Positions 7,078-15,849 of a stretch of DNA of 64,000 nt are shown here, piece by piece. Under the pieces are notes generated by a model. It had not been told where the DNA came from. It made no database searches and worked only from the letters and a program-made list of their open reading frames with translations. Within the stretch, counting starts at the first letter, position 1. Each line of letters starts with the position of its first letter. Source of the DNA: Crenothrix sp. D3 (GTDB lineage Bacteria > Pseudomonadota > Gammaproteobacteria > Methylococcales > Methylomonadaceae); assembly GCA_002134785.1 (NCBI GenBank), contig MBQZ01000014.1:1-64000 (forward strand), written 5' to 3'. A program made the position numbers and the translations under genes.

Positions 7078-8861
7078 TATTTTTTCTCCACTTGTGTTAA
7101 ATGTGCGTGACCATCATCACGACCACTCATTTTCCTAGCTACTGCGAGTGAACCATCTAAATCAAAAACAGGATCAAAGGAGTACTGTTGTTTAATCTGC
7201 CTTTCATACAAATTAGGATAACGCTCCAACGTAGTTAAAATGGGTTCAGCCGCTGATTGCCCTAAGCCACAATGGCTAGTGTCTTTAATTAACTTGGCAA
7301 TATCTCGTAATTCTTTGATGTCGCCCGCAGAACCATGTCCTGAATGAATTTTGTCAAATTGCTTTTTTAATAGCGACGTACCAACGCGACACGGTGTACA
7401 AAATCCACAACTTTCCTCAGCAAAGAAATGAGTGAAATTCTGCACGATGTCAAAAATATTGCGGCTGTGATTAAAGATAATAAACGCGCCGCCCGTTGAT
7501 AGCTCTTCAAAGGTTAATCTGCCGTCAGATTCACGCGTAGACACAAACGTGCCTGATGGTCCGCCGACTTGAACACCTAACACATCGTCCGCGCCACAAT
7601 CTTTTAACACTTCCTTAAGCGTTGTACCAAAAGGATACTCGTAAATACCTGGTCGCTCACAGTCGCCGCAAATACTCAGTATCTTCGTACCTTTGGATTT
7701 TTCTGTGCCACAACTAGCAAACCATTCACTACCCTGCCACGCAATATGTGCCGCTGCAACAAAGGTTTCTACGTTGTTTAATACCGTAGGTTTGGCTAAA
7801 TAGCCTTTGATAATTGAACTTGGTGGACGATTACGCGGAATGCCCATTTTGCCTTCTAGTGATTCTAATAACGCGGAACTTTCGCCGCACACGTAAGAAC
7901 CCGCACCCAGACGGATTTCAATATCAAATTTCCAGCCATAGCCTAAAATATTATCGCCCAATAAGCCCGCAGCACGACGTTCTTCAAGAACAGCATTCAA
8001 TTTATTGAACAGATGCAAATATTCGCCGCGTAAATAAACAAAGCCTTTATGTGCGCCAAGAATAGCGGCGCAAATGGTCATGCCTTCAAAAATATCGTGG
8101 GTATAACTGTTGAGCAACACCCTATCTTTGAAAGTACCTGGTTCGCCTTCATCGGCATTACACACCACATAACGCTCAGTTTCTTCTGTGGCGCGACACG
8201 ATGCCCATTTCATTGCTGTGGTAAAACCCGCACCACCACGACCACGCAATCCAGAGGCTTTAATGTCATCTAAGGTTTCAGTTAAGCCGCGTTGCCATGC
8301 CGCTGTCAACGCCGCGCCGCGTGGTAACTTGGTATTTAATAACAAGCCAGGCTGCTGAATATTATCGTAAACTTCAAATAAATCGCTGTCCCATTCAGTA
8401 ACAGGACAATTTTGTTCAATCAATACCACGATACGATCAATACGTTGCTCACTGAGTTGACCAATCGCATAACCATTCACCAACAGCGCAGGGCCTTGAT
8501 CGCATAAACCCGTACAGGCGGTGTTATCAATACTGACTACACCATCAGCCCGCACTGTTCCCAGCGGCGTTTGCAGTTTAGTGCATAAATAATCCGCTAA
8601 CGCTTTTTTGCCCAGCATGTGATCGGTAATTGAATCGCTGAGAAAAATGTCATAACGACCACGCGGCTCAAAAGAAAAAAAGTGATAAAACTCTACGACC
8701 GCGACAATTTGTGTTCTGGGTATATCTAAGCCTTTAGCGATTAATTCGACCGCTTGTTTAGGAATGTGAAAATACTGCGCTTGCACGTCACGCAATACCA
8801 TTAATAGTGGAGTAGTTTGATGTTGATATTTTTTCAGCGTTTCATCAATAAATGATTCCAT
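7077..8861 (-). CDS. hoxF: NAD-reducing hydrogenase diaphorase subunit HoxF (NuoE-NuoF fusion)
   Basis: 594 residues, the expected length for HoxF. Residues 1-150 are NuoE-like; only C116 and C120 of the usual four [2Fe-2S] cysteines are visible there, the first pair being replaced around SDSITD. Residues about 165-594 are NuoF-like: FMN/NAD motifs GLRGRGGAGF (204-213) and GAGSYVCGESS (319-329), and a [4Fe-4S] set C485, C488, C491 and C531. It oxidises or reduces NAD(H). It is first in the minus-strand hoxFUY operon, with a candidate promoter at 8934-8961. Confidence 0.94.
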   Translation of the reverse strand: MESFIDETLKKYQHQTTPLLMVLRDVQAQYFHIPKQAVELIAKGLDIPRTQIVAVVEFYHFFSFEPRGRYDIFLSDSITDHMLGKKALADYLCTKLQTPLGTVRADGVVSIDNTACTGLCDQGPALLVNGYAIGQLSEQRIDRIVVLIEQNCPVTEWDSDLFEVYDNIQQPGLLLNTKLPRGAALTAAWQRGLTETLDDIKASGLRGRGGAGFTTAMKWASCRATEETERYVVCNADEGEPGTFKDRVLLNSYTHDIFEGMTICAAILGAHKGFVYLRGEYLHLFNKLNAVLEERRAAGLLGDNILGYGWKFDIEIRLGAGSYVCGESSALLESLEGKMGIPRNRPPSSIIKGYLAKPTVLNNVETFVAAAHIAWQGSEWFASCGTEKSKGTKILSICGDCERPGIYEYPFGTTLKEVLKDCGADDVLGVQVGGPSGTFVSTRESDGRLTFEELSTGGAFIIFNHSRNIFDIVQNFTHFFAEESCGFCTPCRVGTSLLKKQFDKIHSGHGSAGDIKELRDIAKLIKDTSHCGLGQSAAEPILTTLERYPNLYERQIKQQYSFDPVFDLDGSLAVARKMSGRDDGHAHLTQVEKK

Positions 8862-8933
8862 AGTTTCCTCTTGTTGCGTTTAGGTTCATTTTCCCTTTAG
8901 TTCTAGTAGAAAAGCTTTCAAAGGATTGGGTTA

Positions 8934-8961
8934 ATAGTAACACTCCGTTTATTAAAATCAA
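8934..8961 (-). promoter_or_regulatory. Candidate sigma70 promoter of hoxFUY
   Basis: Read on the minus strand: TTGATT (8961-8956), 16-base spacer, TACTAT (8939-8934) preceded by TGT, giving an extended -10. The distance to the hoxF ATG (8861) is about 70 bases. It is a good match but unproven. Confidence 0.42.
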
Positions 8962-9066
8962 TTCAAGAACCAAGTAACCACGAGAAATCAGCCTATGTTA
9001 AAAATACTCGCTCTGTTATTAATCAATTTTGGGTAGTGGGTTAAATCTGTGTTTTTCCTACATTTA

Positions 9067-9086
9067 GATTCCACTATAGTGGAATC
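9067..9086. repeat. Perfect 20-bp palindrome upstream of the IS3 remnant
   Basis: GATTCCACTATAGTGGAATC reads identically on both strands. It lies about 55 bases before the IS3 orfA start, in the gene-free 8862-9140 interval between hoxF and the IS remnant. It could be an operator or part of the old IS end; I cannot decide. Confidence 0.5.
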
Positions 9087-9140
9087 CAAATTCAGGACAA
9101 TAGTTTAAGCTATAGCCTGTCATGAAAAAGGGGTTTAACA

Positions 9141-9610
9141 ATGAGCGAAAGTAAACGTAAGATTTTTAGCAGTGCAGAAAAGGCAAAGGTTGCCTTAGCG
9201 GCGGTCAAAGGATTAAAAACCATCAATGAGATAGCCCAAGAGCATGGGGTTCATCCAACGCAAGTAAACCAATGGAAAAAGAAACTACTGGATAATGTGG
9301 GCAGTAGTCAATGCGCAGAACGCCCCTGATTGTTTGTATACCAAGCCTGTCCTGAGCAGGTCGAAGGGATAGGGCAATTAAACATGGAACTGGACTGGCT
9401 TAAAAAAAGTCTGGGATCAGTCTGTAGCGGAGCGGCAAAAATGGGTTATCTCCGATGAAGCGATTGCGGTATCAACGCAATGCTTGTGCTTGCTATCACA
9501 CGTTCAGTCATTTATGCCCATAAAAAAAGCCAACAGGACGCAGTAGATGAGGATGAGGGATTGCTGTTGCAGCTGCCTGATGAAGAATACACACGGCATC
9601 GTCTGGAGAT
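9141..9610 (+). pseudogene. IS3-family orfA/orfB remnant
   Basis: The first 62 codons (9141-9329) are an IS3-type HTH_Tnp_1 orfA start (KRKIFSSAEKAKVALAAVKG, then HGVHPTQVNQWKKKLLDN). The frame then breaks, and a dispersed-repeat motif CCTGTCCTGAGCAGGTCGAA (9346-9365) appears inside. After it the end of orfA can be recognised (IGQLNMELDWLKK) and then the start of orfB (TRSVIYAHKKSQQDA, LPDEEYTRH, to about 9600). Everything after that, including the DDE integrase core, is missing. The element is inactive. Confidence 0.78.
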
Positions 9611-9852
9611 AAGGTTTTGTAAACATAGCTTGCACTTCAAAATATCCGATAACTTTTACACAACCATTTAAGGTGGACAACTTGCCCACCTTACTGTTAA
9701 CAAAAAAACATCCTTGTTTTCTTGTAGGCTACATTAATAGATATCTTTCTTAATTAAGCCTTAGGTAGCAGTGATTTTTCAATTTTTATCTAGTGAAGGT
9801 TTGCACTCTAATTACTCGCTTTACCTGCACAATAGTTATTTTGGAAAGATGA
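9611..9852. other. Gene-free tail between IS3 remnant and petC
   Basis: No credible gene. It includes AGGTGGACAACTTGCCCACCT (starting at 9671), a near-palindrome of the kind seen at IS3-family termini and perhaps the old right end. The rest is AT-rich sequence forming the 3' flank of the minus-strand petABC operon. Confidence 0.4.
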
Positions 9853-10572
9853 TTAATGAATATCTTTCCAATATTCTTTTTTCAATAGATAAGCTAAACC
9901 AAAAAACAGGAATAGAAAAATCAGGACATATTTACCCATACTTTCTCTTTCCATTTGCGCTGGCTCGCCGACATAAACTAGAAAAGTAACCAAGTCATTG
10001 ACCATTTGATCAAATTCTTTTTCAGATAATGTGCCTTCTTTATTAAGCACTAAATCAATGCGGTCGCCATAAATGGTTTTTCTAATTTCAGCGTGTTGCT
10101 CACCTTGTAACTGCCACAATGGATTAGGCATGGCGGTGTCTTCAAAAACCAAATTGTTGACACCAAACGGTCTTTTGGAATCGGCATAATAACTTTTTAA
10201 ATAGCTGTACAACCAATCTGCGCCTCGCGATCTAGCAATCAGTGATAAATCGGGCGGTTGTGTGCCAAACCATTTTTCCGCATCATGCTTGTTCATTGCG
10301 CTGTGTAAGTTGTCATAGATACTCGCACCAAAGGGCGCAATGTCTCTTAAGACTTCTTTTTCGTCCGCATGAGTATCTAACGCAAGGCGTAAATAACGAA
10401 TTTGTTTAATAGAATGGCAGCCCAGACAATAGGTTACAAAATGATGCGCACCGCGCAGTAAGGACGCTTTATCACCGAGATCAACATCGGCTTCTTGTAG
10501 CTCTATACCTTCGGATGCACGAACCCCAAAAGACAGGGTCAGTAATAGCAATAGTGTTGTAAGATTTTTCAT
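9853..10572 (-). CDS. petC: Cytochrome c1 of the bc1 complex
   Basis: 239 residues from the first ATG (10572); a TTG nine bases earlier is possible but overlaps petB. It has an N-terminal signal peptide (MKNLTTLLLLLTLSFGVRA), heme-binding CLGCH (C49, C52, H53), a likely axial Met in DTAMPNPLW, and a C-terminal membrane anchor (YVLIFLFLFFGLAYLL). It accepts electrons from the Rieske protein on the periplasmic face and passes them to soluble cytochrome c. It is last in petABC and starts right at the petB stop. Confidence 0.95.
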   Translation of the reverse strand: MKNLTTLLLLLTLSFGVRASEGIELQEADVDLGDKASLLRGAHHFVTYCLGCHSIKQIRYLRLALDTHADEKEVLRDIAPFGASIYDNLHSAMNKHDAEKWFGTQPPDLSLIARSRGADWLYSYLKSYYADSKRPFGVNNLVFEDTAMPNPLWQLQGEQHAEIRKTIYGDRIDLVLNKEGTLSEKEFDQMVNDLVTFLVYVGEPAQMERESMGKYVLIFLFLFFGLAYLLKKEYWKDIH

Positions 10573-10573
10573 A

Positions 10574-11992
10574 TCAGTCAAGGCTCTTTTTTAGTTTTTT
10601 TGCCAATCGAGTCGCCACGTTACGCATACCCTCAGGATTAGGTCTCCGACTAAAAAACACACTCCTAAAGGCGTGTTGATGACCATCATCATCGGGTGCT
10701 GATGCCGCTTCGGTTATTTCCTCAAACACTTCACATATTGCAGGAAACTGTTCTTCCAGTGTTAAATCCATGGTGACACGTTCAGGCACAGGCTTGGTTT
10801 TTTCCCAGCGTGTATAGATGGGCATTAATAAAAAGAAGCCAAAATAAATTGCTGTGAATACGCGAGCAATATTAGTCATCACAGGGGTAGCAGGTTGTGT
10901 GCCTAAATAACCTAAGGCGATAAAGCTGATTACGAATAACGCTAAGGCTTTTTTGTAGATGCCACCACGATAACGAATTGAACGTACAGGATTTCTGTCT
11001 AGCCACGGTAATAAAAACAGCACTACAATCGCGCCACCCATGCCAATAACGCCTGCAAATTTATCAGGAATCGCGCGTAAAATGGCATAGAACGGGGTGA
11101 AATACCATAAAGGGGCAATATGCTCAGGGGTTTTCATCGGATCAGCTGGAATAAAGTTAGCGTGTTCCAGAAAATAACCACCCATTTCAGGCATATAAAA
11201 AATGATAGTGGCAAAGAAAATTAAAAATACGCCAACACCCGCAATATCTTTTACTGAGTAATACGGATGAAAAGGAATACCGTCTAATGGAATGCCGTCT
11301 TTATCTTTCAGTTTTTTAATATCAATACCGTCAGGATTGTTAGAACCCACTTCATGCAGTGCGACGATGTGCATAAACACCAGCATCACCAACACCAATG
11401 GCACAGCAATCACATGAAACGCGAAGAAACGGTTTAATGTGGCATCAGAAACAACGTAATCACCGCGTAGCCACAACGATAAATCATCACCAATCACGGG
11501 AATCGCGCTAAACAAGGAAATGATAACTTGTGCGCCCCAGTAGGACATTTGTCCCCAAGGTAACAAATAGCCCATAAAGGCTTCTGCCATCAAGGCAACA
11601 AAAATCAACATACCGAAAATCCATATCAGCTCACGCGGTTGCTTAAATGAACCGTACATAATACCGCGAAACATATGCAGATAAACGACAATAAAAAACG
11701 CGGATGCGCCTGTTGAGTGCATATAACGCACCAACCAGCCCCAACTGACATCTCGCATAATGTATTCAACCGAGTCAAACGCGAGTTTGGCATCGGGTTT
11801 GTAATTCATGGTCAATAAAATACCAGTAATAAACTGATTCACTAATACCAGCAACGCTAACGAGCCGAAGAAATACCAAAAATTGAAATTTTTGGGCGCG
11901 TAATAATGCGTCATGTGGTCTTTCCACAGACTTGCCAATGGAAAACGATCTAAAACCCATTCTCCACAGGCATTTAATCGGGAAGGTTTCAT
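10574..11992 (-). CDS. petB: Cytochrome b of the bc1 complex
   Basis: 472 residues, integral membrane quinol oxidase subunit. Heme ligands appear at H92/H106 and H193/H208 (the second pair 15 apart, as I recall for gammaproteobacterial proteins). The Qo-site motif reads PLWY (294-297) instead of the classical PEWY. After the last membrane helices there is a hydrophilic tail of roughly 70 residues (from about RWEKTKPVPERV), making the protein longer than the usual 400-430. It overlaps petA by four bases. Confidence 0.95.
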   Translation of the reverse strand: MKPSRLNACGEWVLDRFPLASLWKDHMTHYYAPKNFNFWYFFGSLALLVLVNQFITGILLTMNYKPDAKLAFDSVEYIMRDVSWGWLVRYMHSTGASAFFIVVYLHMFRGIMYGSFKQPRELIWIFGMLIFVALMAEAFMGYLLPWGQMSYWGAQVIISLFSAIPVIGDDLSLWLRGDYVVSDATLNRFFAFHVIAVPLVLVMLVFMHIVALHEVGSNNPDGIDIKKLKDKDGIPLDGIPFHPYYSVKDIAGVGVFLIFFATIIFYMPEMGGYFLEHANFIPADPMKTPEHIAPLWYFTPFYAILRAIPDKFAGVIGMGGAIVVLFLLPWLDRNPVRSIRYRGGIYKKALALFVISFIALGYLGTQPATPVMTNIARVFTAIYFGFFLLMPIYTRWEKTKPVPERVTMDLTLEEQFPAICEVFEEITEAASAPDDDGHQHAFRSVFFSRRPNPEGMRNVATRLAKKLKKSLD

Positions 11993-12588
11993 GCGCTTTC
12001 TCCTTCGGCTGGTTCGCCAACAATCAACAATGTATCAGTCACATAGCGATGAGGTGGAATTTCTAGGTTAGTCGGGGCAGGTACACCGCTATAAACACGA
12101 CCCGCTAAATCAAACCAAGAACCATGACAAGGACAGAAAAAACCGCCTTGCCATTTATCACCTAAATCAGGTGGTGACACCTCGGGACGAAATGTCGGTG
12201 AACAGCCTAAATGCGTACATAAACCCACTGCCACAAAAATTTCTGGCTTAATGGATCGCATTGCATTTTTACTGTTTTCGGGTTGAATAGACTCTAAAGA
12301 TTTAGGGTCTGCTAACTGACTATCTAAGGTCGTTAAGGTTTTAAGTACCTCAGGTGTTCGATTGAGTATCCAGACTGGCTTCCCACGCCAAGCAACTCGC
12401 AACAACTGCCCTGTTTCCATCTTACTGAGATCAACATCAACAGGCGCACTCGCCGCCATCGCTTTGACACTCGGCTGCATTTGCGAAAGAAAAGGAACGG
12501 CTAAATACCCTGTGCCGACAGCACCAACCACTGTTAAAGCTGTGGTCAAAAACTGGCGTTTAGATTGATCTACGCCTTCATTATTCAT
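11989..12588 (-). CDS. petA: Rieske iron-sulfur subunit of the bc1 complex
   Basis: 199 residues from ATG 12588, which has a strong GAGGAGAG ribosome site; a frame start 39 bases further upstream lacks one. The N-terminus KRQFLTTALTVVGAVG is a Tat-like membrane anchor. The [2Fe-2S] ligands are clear: CTHLGC (C124, H126) and CPCHG (C152, H155), with the disulfide pair C129/C154. It takes electrons from quinol and shuttles to cytochrome c1. First gene of petABC. Confidence 0.96.
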   Translation of the reverse strand: MNNEGVDQSKRQFLTTALTVVGAVGTGYLAVPFLSQMQPSVKAMAASAPVDVDLSKMETGQLLRVAWRGKPVWILNRTPEVLKTLTTLDSQLADPKSLESIQPENSKNAMRSIKPEIFVAVGLCTHLGCSPTFRPEVSPPDLGDKWQGGFFCPCHGSWFDLAGRVYSGVPAPTNLEIPPHRYVTDTLLIVGEPAEGESA

Positions 12589-12617
12589 TATAAAACTCTC
12601 CTCATTAGGTCTGTGGC

Positions 12618-12644
12618 TTAATAGCACATCTCGTGTGTCGTCAA
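12618..12644 (-). promoter_or_regulatory. Weak candidate promoter of petABC
   Basis: On the minus strand TTGACG (12644-12639), 15-base spacer, TATTAA (12623-12618), about 30 bases before the petA ATG. The spacer is short, so this is only a suggestion. Confidence 0.28.
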
Positions 12645-13043
12645 TATACCACTAGAACCCATTAGATTTGAAGTGCTTATGTGCAATTGTTTACGCAATA
12701 ATTGACGTATTATAAAAACGTTGTAGACGGCAAAACCTAAGTTTATGAACTTACATAGAATTTTGGTTATCTATCTTATCTTTGTAAGATGTACGCATCA
12801 TTTAAACTAGCAGGATTATCGTTGAAACAAGTGCCTTGAAAGCGAATCAATAAAAATAAAAACTAGCTTTTAAATTTTGATTTAGCAGAGGTGGGATAAG
12901 GGTTGATGAGGTATTGCCGATGACGGTCGTATAGGATAATTAGGGAATCATGACCACAAATAGCTTGCACGAAACAAGAGAAAGTAGGTTTCAAAGGCTA
13001 CTACCACATTTTCGTGGCAGTAACCTAGCTAGAAACTAGCAAA
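12645..13043. other. Gene-free interval with one stem-loop
   Basis: About 400 bases between divergent-facing ends of petA and sufT with no supported gene. A stem-loop at 12985-13027 has outer arms TAGGTT/AACCTA and inner arms ACTACCAC/GTGGCAGT (13000-13007, 13014-13021). It lies just downstream of the sufT stop and could end that transcript. Confidence 0.45.
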
Positions 13044-13592
13044 TTAATACAAGCCCAGCTGCAATTGTGCCACTTCTGACATCATTTCCCGCGCCCACGG
13101 TGGGTCAAGCACTACTTCAACATTGACATTAGCAACCCCTGCCAAGGCACGAATACATTTTTCCACATCACTTTGAATCACAGGTCCCATGCCACAACCA
13201 GGAGCAGTGAGTGTCATTTGAACGTAAACATCATTTTTATCATCACCGACAGGCGTGACTTCACAGCGATAAACTAAGCCTAAATCGACGACATTCACAG
13301 GAATTTCAGGGTCGTAAACAGTTTTCATGACTTCCCAGCAATTTTTTTCTACTGCTTCTGGGCTAGTTTCAGACACTAGCGTATGCAGTTCATGAACTTC
13401 TTTACCTAAGGCATCGGCATCCACACCTGCAATGCGTACCATGTGACCATAGCCTGTAATAACGGTGTAGTTATTACCTAGCGATTGATGAATGGTAACG
13501 GTCTCGCCTTTTTTTAGGGTGTCGGGCGTACCGTCTGGAATGGTGATGATATTGACATCTCTAGTTAAAACAAAACTTTCGCGGTCTGACAT
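13044..13592 (-). CDS. sufT: SufT-like Fe-S cluster assembly protein (MIP18/DUF59 domain)
   Basis: 182 residues. A short N-terminal beta-rich region (RESFVLTRDVNIITIPDG, GYGHMVRIAG) is followed by a MIP18/DUF59 domain with DPEIPVNVVDLGLVY, the conserved cysteine in TLTAPGCGMG and the closing VVLDPPWAREMMSE. That combination is the SufT family, an auxiliary factor for maturation of Fe-S proteins under high demand. It is at the end of the minus-strand run gph-yciK-sufT, nine bases after yciK. It is not next to other suf genes in this window. Confidence 0.88.
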   Translation of the reverse strand: MSDRESFVLTRDVNIITIPDGTPDTLKKGETVTIHQSLGNNYTVITGYGHMVRIAGVDADALGKEVHELHTLVSETSPEAVEKNCWEVMKTVYDPEIPVNVVDLGLVYRCEVTPVGDDKNDVYVQMTLTAPGCGMGPVIQSDVEKCIRALAGVANVNVEVVLDPPWAREMMSEVAQLQLGLY

Positions 13593-13601
13593 AATTATGA
13601 C

Positions 13602-14330
13602 TCATAAATGGAAGGTTCTAGCATCAATCACTTGACCTGTGGTGCCAAGGCTTTGCGAGGTGAATAAATAGAGGTATGCACCTGCTAAGGAATCCATAGC
13701 GGGTAGTTTGGCTTTATCTTCAGCAGGATAAGCCCGTTTGCGTAACGGTGAATCCACAGGGCCAGGAACTAACGTATTGACGCGAATTTTTTGCGCGGCT
13801 TCTAATTCTTCTGCCAGTATTTTAGCGAAACCTTCAAGGGCAATTTTAGCGACACCGTAAGCTCCAGCATAAGCGGGCGCAAGTCGTGCGGAAGAATCGG
13901 AGGTGAAGGCGATAGACGCGTGTTCACTTTTTTGCAAGATGGGCAGTAATACACGCGTCAGTAAAAAGGGCGCGTTTAAATTGACATTTAGGCTGTGTCC
14001 CCAATCTTTTGTGCCGTGTAACGCAAGCGGTGTAAACGCAGTGAATTCAACTGCTGAATGTAACAATCCATGTAACACGCCGTATTTTTCTTCAATACGA
14101 TTAGCTAATTCTTGGTAGTCATTTTCCGACGCGCCTGCTAAATCAAACGGGTACATAATTGGTTCAGGTGCGTCTGCGGCAATAATTGCATCATAAATTT
14201 TTTCTAATTTAGGAATGCTTTTATCGAGCAAAATAATATGTGCGCCGTGTTTGGCTAAAGTCAGTGCAGCGGTACTGCCTAAACCACCGCCTGCACCTGT
14301 AATCAGAATAACGTTATTTTTTAATGGCAT
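13602..14330 (-). CDS. yciK: YciK-like short-chain dehydrogenase/reductase
   Basis: 242 residues from ATG 14330; a TTG six codons earlier is less likely. It has the Rossmann dinucleotide motif TGAGGGLG near the N-terminus, the SDR active-site serine in AFTSDSSARLAPA and the YxxxK motif in YGVAKIA. The overall sequence fits the YciK subfamily, whose substrate is unknown. The start overlaps the end of gph by ten bases, so it belongs to the ubiG-gph-yciK operon. Confidence 0.85.
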   Translation of the reverse strand: MPLKNNVILITGAGGGLGSTAALTLAKHGAHIILLDKSIPKLEKIYDAIIAADAPEPIMYPFDLAGASENDYQELANRIEEKYGVLHGLLHSAVEFTAFTPLALHGTKDWGHSLNVNLNAPFLLTRVLLPILQKSEHASIAFTSDSSARLAPAYAGAYGVAKIALEGFAKILAEELEAAQKIRVNTLVPGPVDSPLRKRAYPAEDKAKLPAMDSLAGAYLYLFTSQSLGTTGQVIDARTFHL

Positions 14331-15004
14331 AGTGCAGTCTTTATCCAAGTGGTGAGCTGTTCAGGGGATTCTATCAACGCGTCTGCACCCCATGTTTCTG
14401 GGGTATCCGTTGGTTTAAGATAGCCATACAATGCGGCGAGAGTTTTCATGTTTACGCTTTTTCCTGCGGCGATGTCGTGGCTAGCATCACCGATATAAAC
14501 GCACTCGCGTGGATTTACGCCCGCTTGTGAACAGGCGGCTATCATGGGATCGGAATGCGGTTTAGGATTGGCGGTACTGTCACCACTGATAATACAAGCG
14601 GCGCGGTGTGTAAGTTGTAGCGCGTCCATCAGTGGCTTAGTGAAACGTTGACGTTTATTGGTAACCACGCCCCATTTAAGACCGTGCTGTTCTATGGTTG
14701 CCAAGGTTTCGACCATGCCTGTGAAAAATACCGTGTGTTCAGCGATATTGTTTTCATAATGCGTGAGCATGGCTTCCAGCAATTCAGCTTTTTTTGTCTC
14801 ACTGAGCGGAACTGCGACGCTAGCATTAATCATGGCTAACGCGCCCCACGAAATAAATGGTTTAACGTATGCAGCACTCACTGTGTTTAAGTCATGAGCA
14901 GCTAAGGTCGCATTTAAACAAGCGATTAAATCAGGTGCGGTATCCACTAACGTACCGTCTAGGTCGAATAATACGCAGGATAATTTAAACTCAGTGTTCA
15001 TCAT
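14321..15004 (-). CDS. gph: Phosphoglycolate phosphatase-like HAD hydrolase
   Basis: 227 residues. HAD motif I LFDLDGTLVDTAPD near residues 13-26, motif II threonine in VVTNKR, motif III lysine in SGDSTANPKPHSDP and motif IV IGDASHDIAAG, with a helical cap between I and II. Gph removes phosphate from 2-phosphoglycolate; related MupP enzymes use N-acetylmuramate 6-phosphate and often follow ubiG, so MupP is a real alternative. The first codons overlap the ubiG stop (ATGATGA). Confidence 0.85.
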   Translation of the reverse strand: MMNTEFKLSCVLFDLDGTLVDTAPDLIACLNATLAAHDLNTVSAAYVKPFISWGALAMINASVAVPLSETKKAELLEAMLTHYENNIAEHTVFFTGMVETLATIEQHGLKWGVVTNKRQRFTKPLMDALQLTHRAACIISGDSTANPKPHSDPMIAACSQAGVNPRECVYIGDASHDIAAGKSVNMKTLAALYGYLKPTDTPETWGADALIESPEQLTTWIKTALCH

Positions 15005-15705
15005 GCAGGGCGTTTAAACGCGGCGATATAATTAACATCAATGTCTTTGCCTAAGCTGAATTGCTTAGTTATTGGGTTGTAGCTGATGCCGACCATGCCT
15101 TGTAATTCTAAACCTGCGGCGCGTGCTGATTGGCTAAGTTCAGACGGTTTGATAAAGGTTTTATAATCGTGCGTGCCTTTGGGTAGCATTTGCAAAACGT
15201 ATTCAGCCGCTGCGATAGCCAATAGATAGGCTTTAGGATGACGATTTAAAGTCGAAAAAAACACCATGCCATCGGGTTTAACTAGCTTGGCACACGCGGA
15301 AATAATTGAACCTGCATCGGGGACGTGTTCCAACATTTCCATACAAGTGACATGATCAAAACTTTCAGGCTGTTGTTCTGCCAAGTCTTCAACGCTGATT
15401 TTTTGGTAATGAGCGTTAATCCCTGTTTCTAAACCGTGTAAATCGGCGACATCAATTAAATCTTCGCTCAAATCAATGCCCAGTGCATCCGCACCGTGTT
15501 TGGCTAAGCCTTCGGTAAGAATCCCGCCACCACAGCCAACATCAACAATGCGTTTGCCTGCGAGGTCGGCGTATTGTTGAATAAATTGCAAGCGTAATGG
15601 GTTAATGTCATGCAGAGTCTTAAACTCACCTTGCAAGTCCCACCAGCGTTCTGCCATTGAGCCAAATTTATGAATTTCGTGTAAATGTACGTTAGTTGCT
15701 GTCAT
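15001..15705 (-). CDS. ubiG: Ubiquinone biosynthesis O-methyltransferase UbiG
   Basis: 234 residues, the normal length. The N-terminus (IHKFGSMAERWWDLQGEFKT) is diagnostic of UbiG, followed by SAM motif I VDVGCGGGIL and TCMEMLEHVPD. It performs the two O-methylations of ubiquinone synthesis on the inner membrane face, matching a quinone-using bc1 chain in the same window. It is first of a coupled run with gph and yciK. Confidence 0.94.
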   Translation of the reverse strand: MTATNVHLHEIHKFGSMAERWWDLQGEFKTLHDINPLRLQFIQQYADLAGKRIVDVGCGGGILTEGLAKHGADALGIDLSEDLIDVADLHGLETGINAHYQKISVEDLAEQQPESFDHVTCMEMLEHVPDAGSIISACAKLVKPDGMVFFSTLNRHPKAYLLAIAAAEYVLQMLPKGTHDYKTFIKPSELSQSARAAGLELQGMVGISYNPITKQFSLGKDIDVNYIAAFKRPA

Positions 15706-15849
15706 TATGCTGAACCGTTTTTGTTATGCGCTATAGTGTACTATAACACTGGGTTATTCGTCATGGATGTTGTTTGTTGATAGCTTTTACTTCTACTTCA
15801 TGGTGGTAAATTGCTGAAACATGGGCTGATTGTTGCGCATCAGTGAGTA

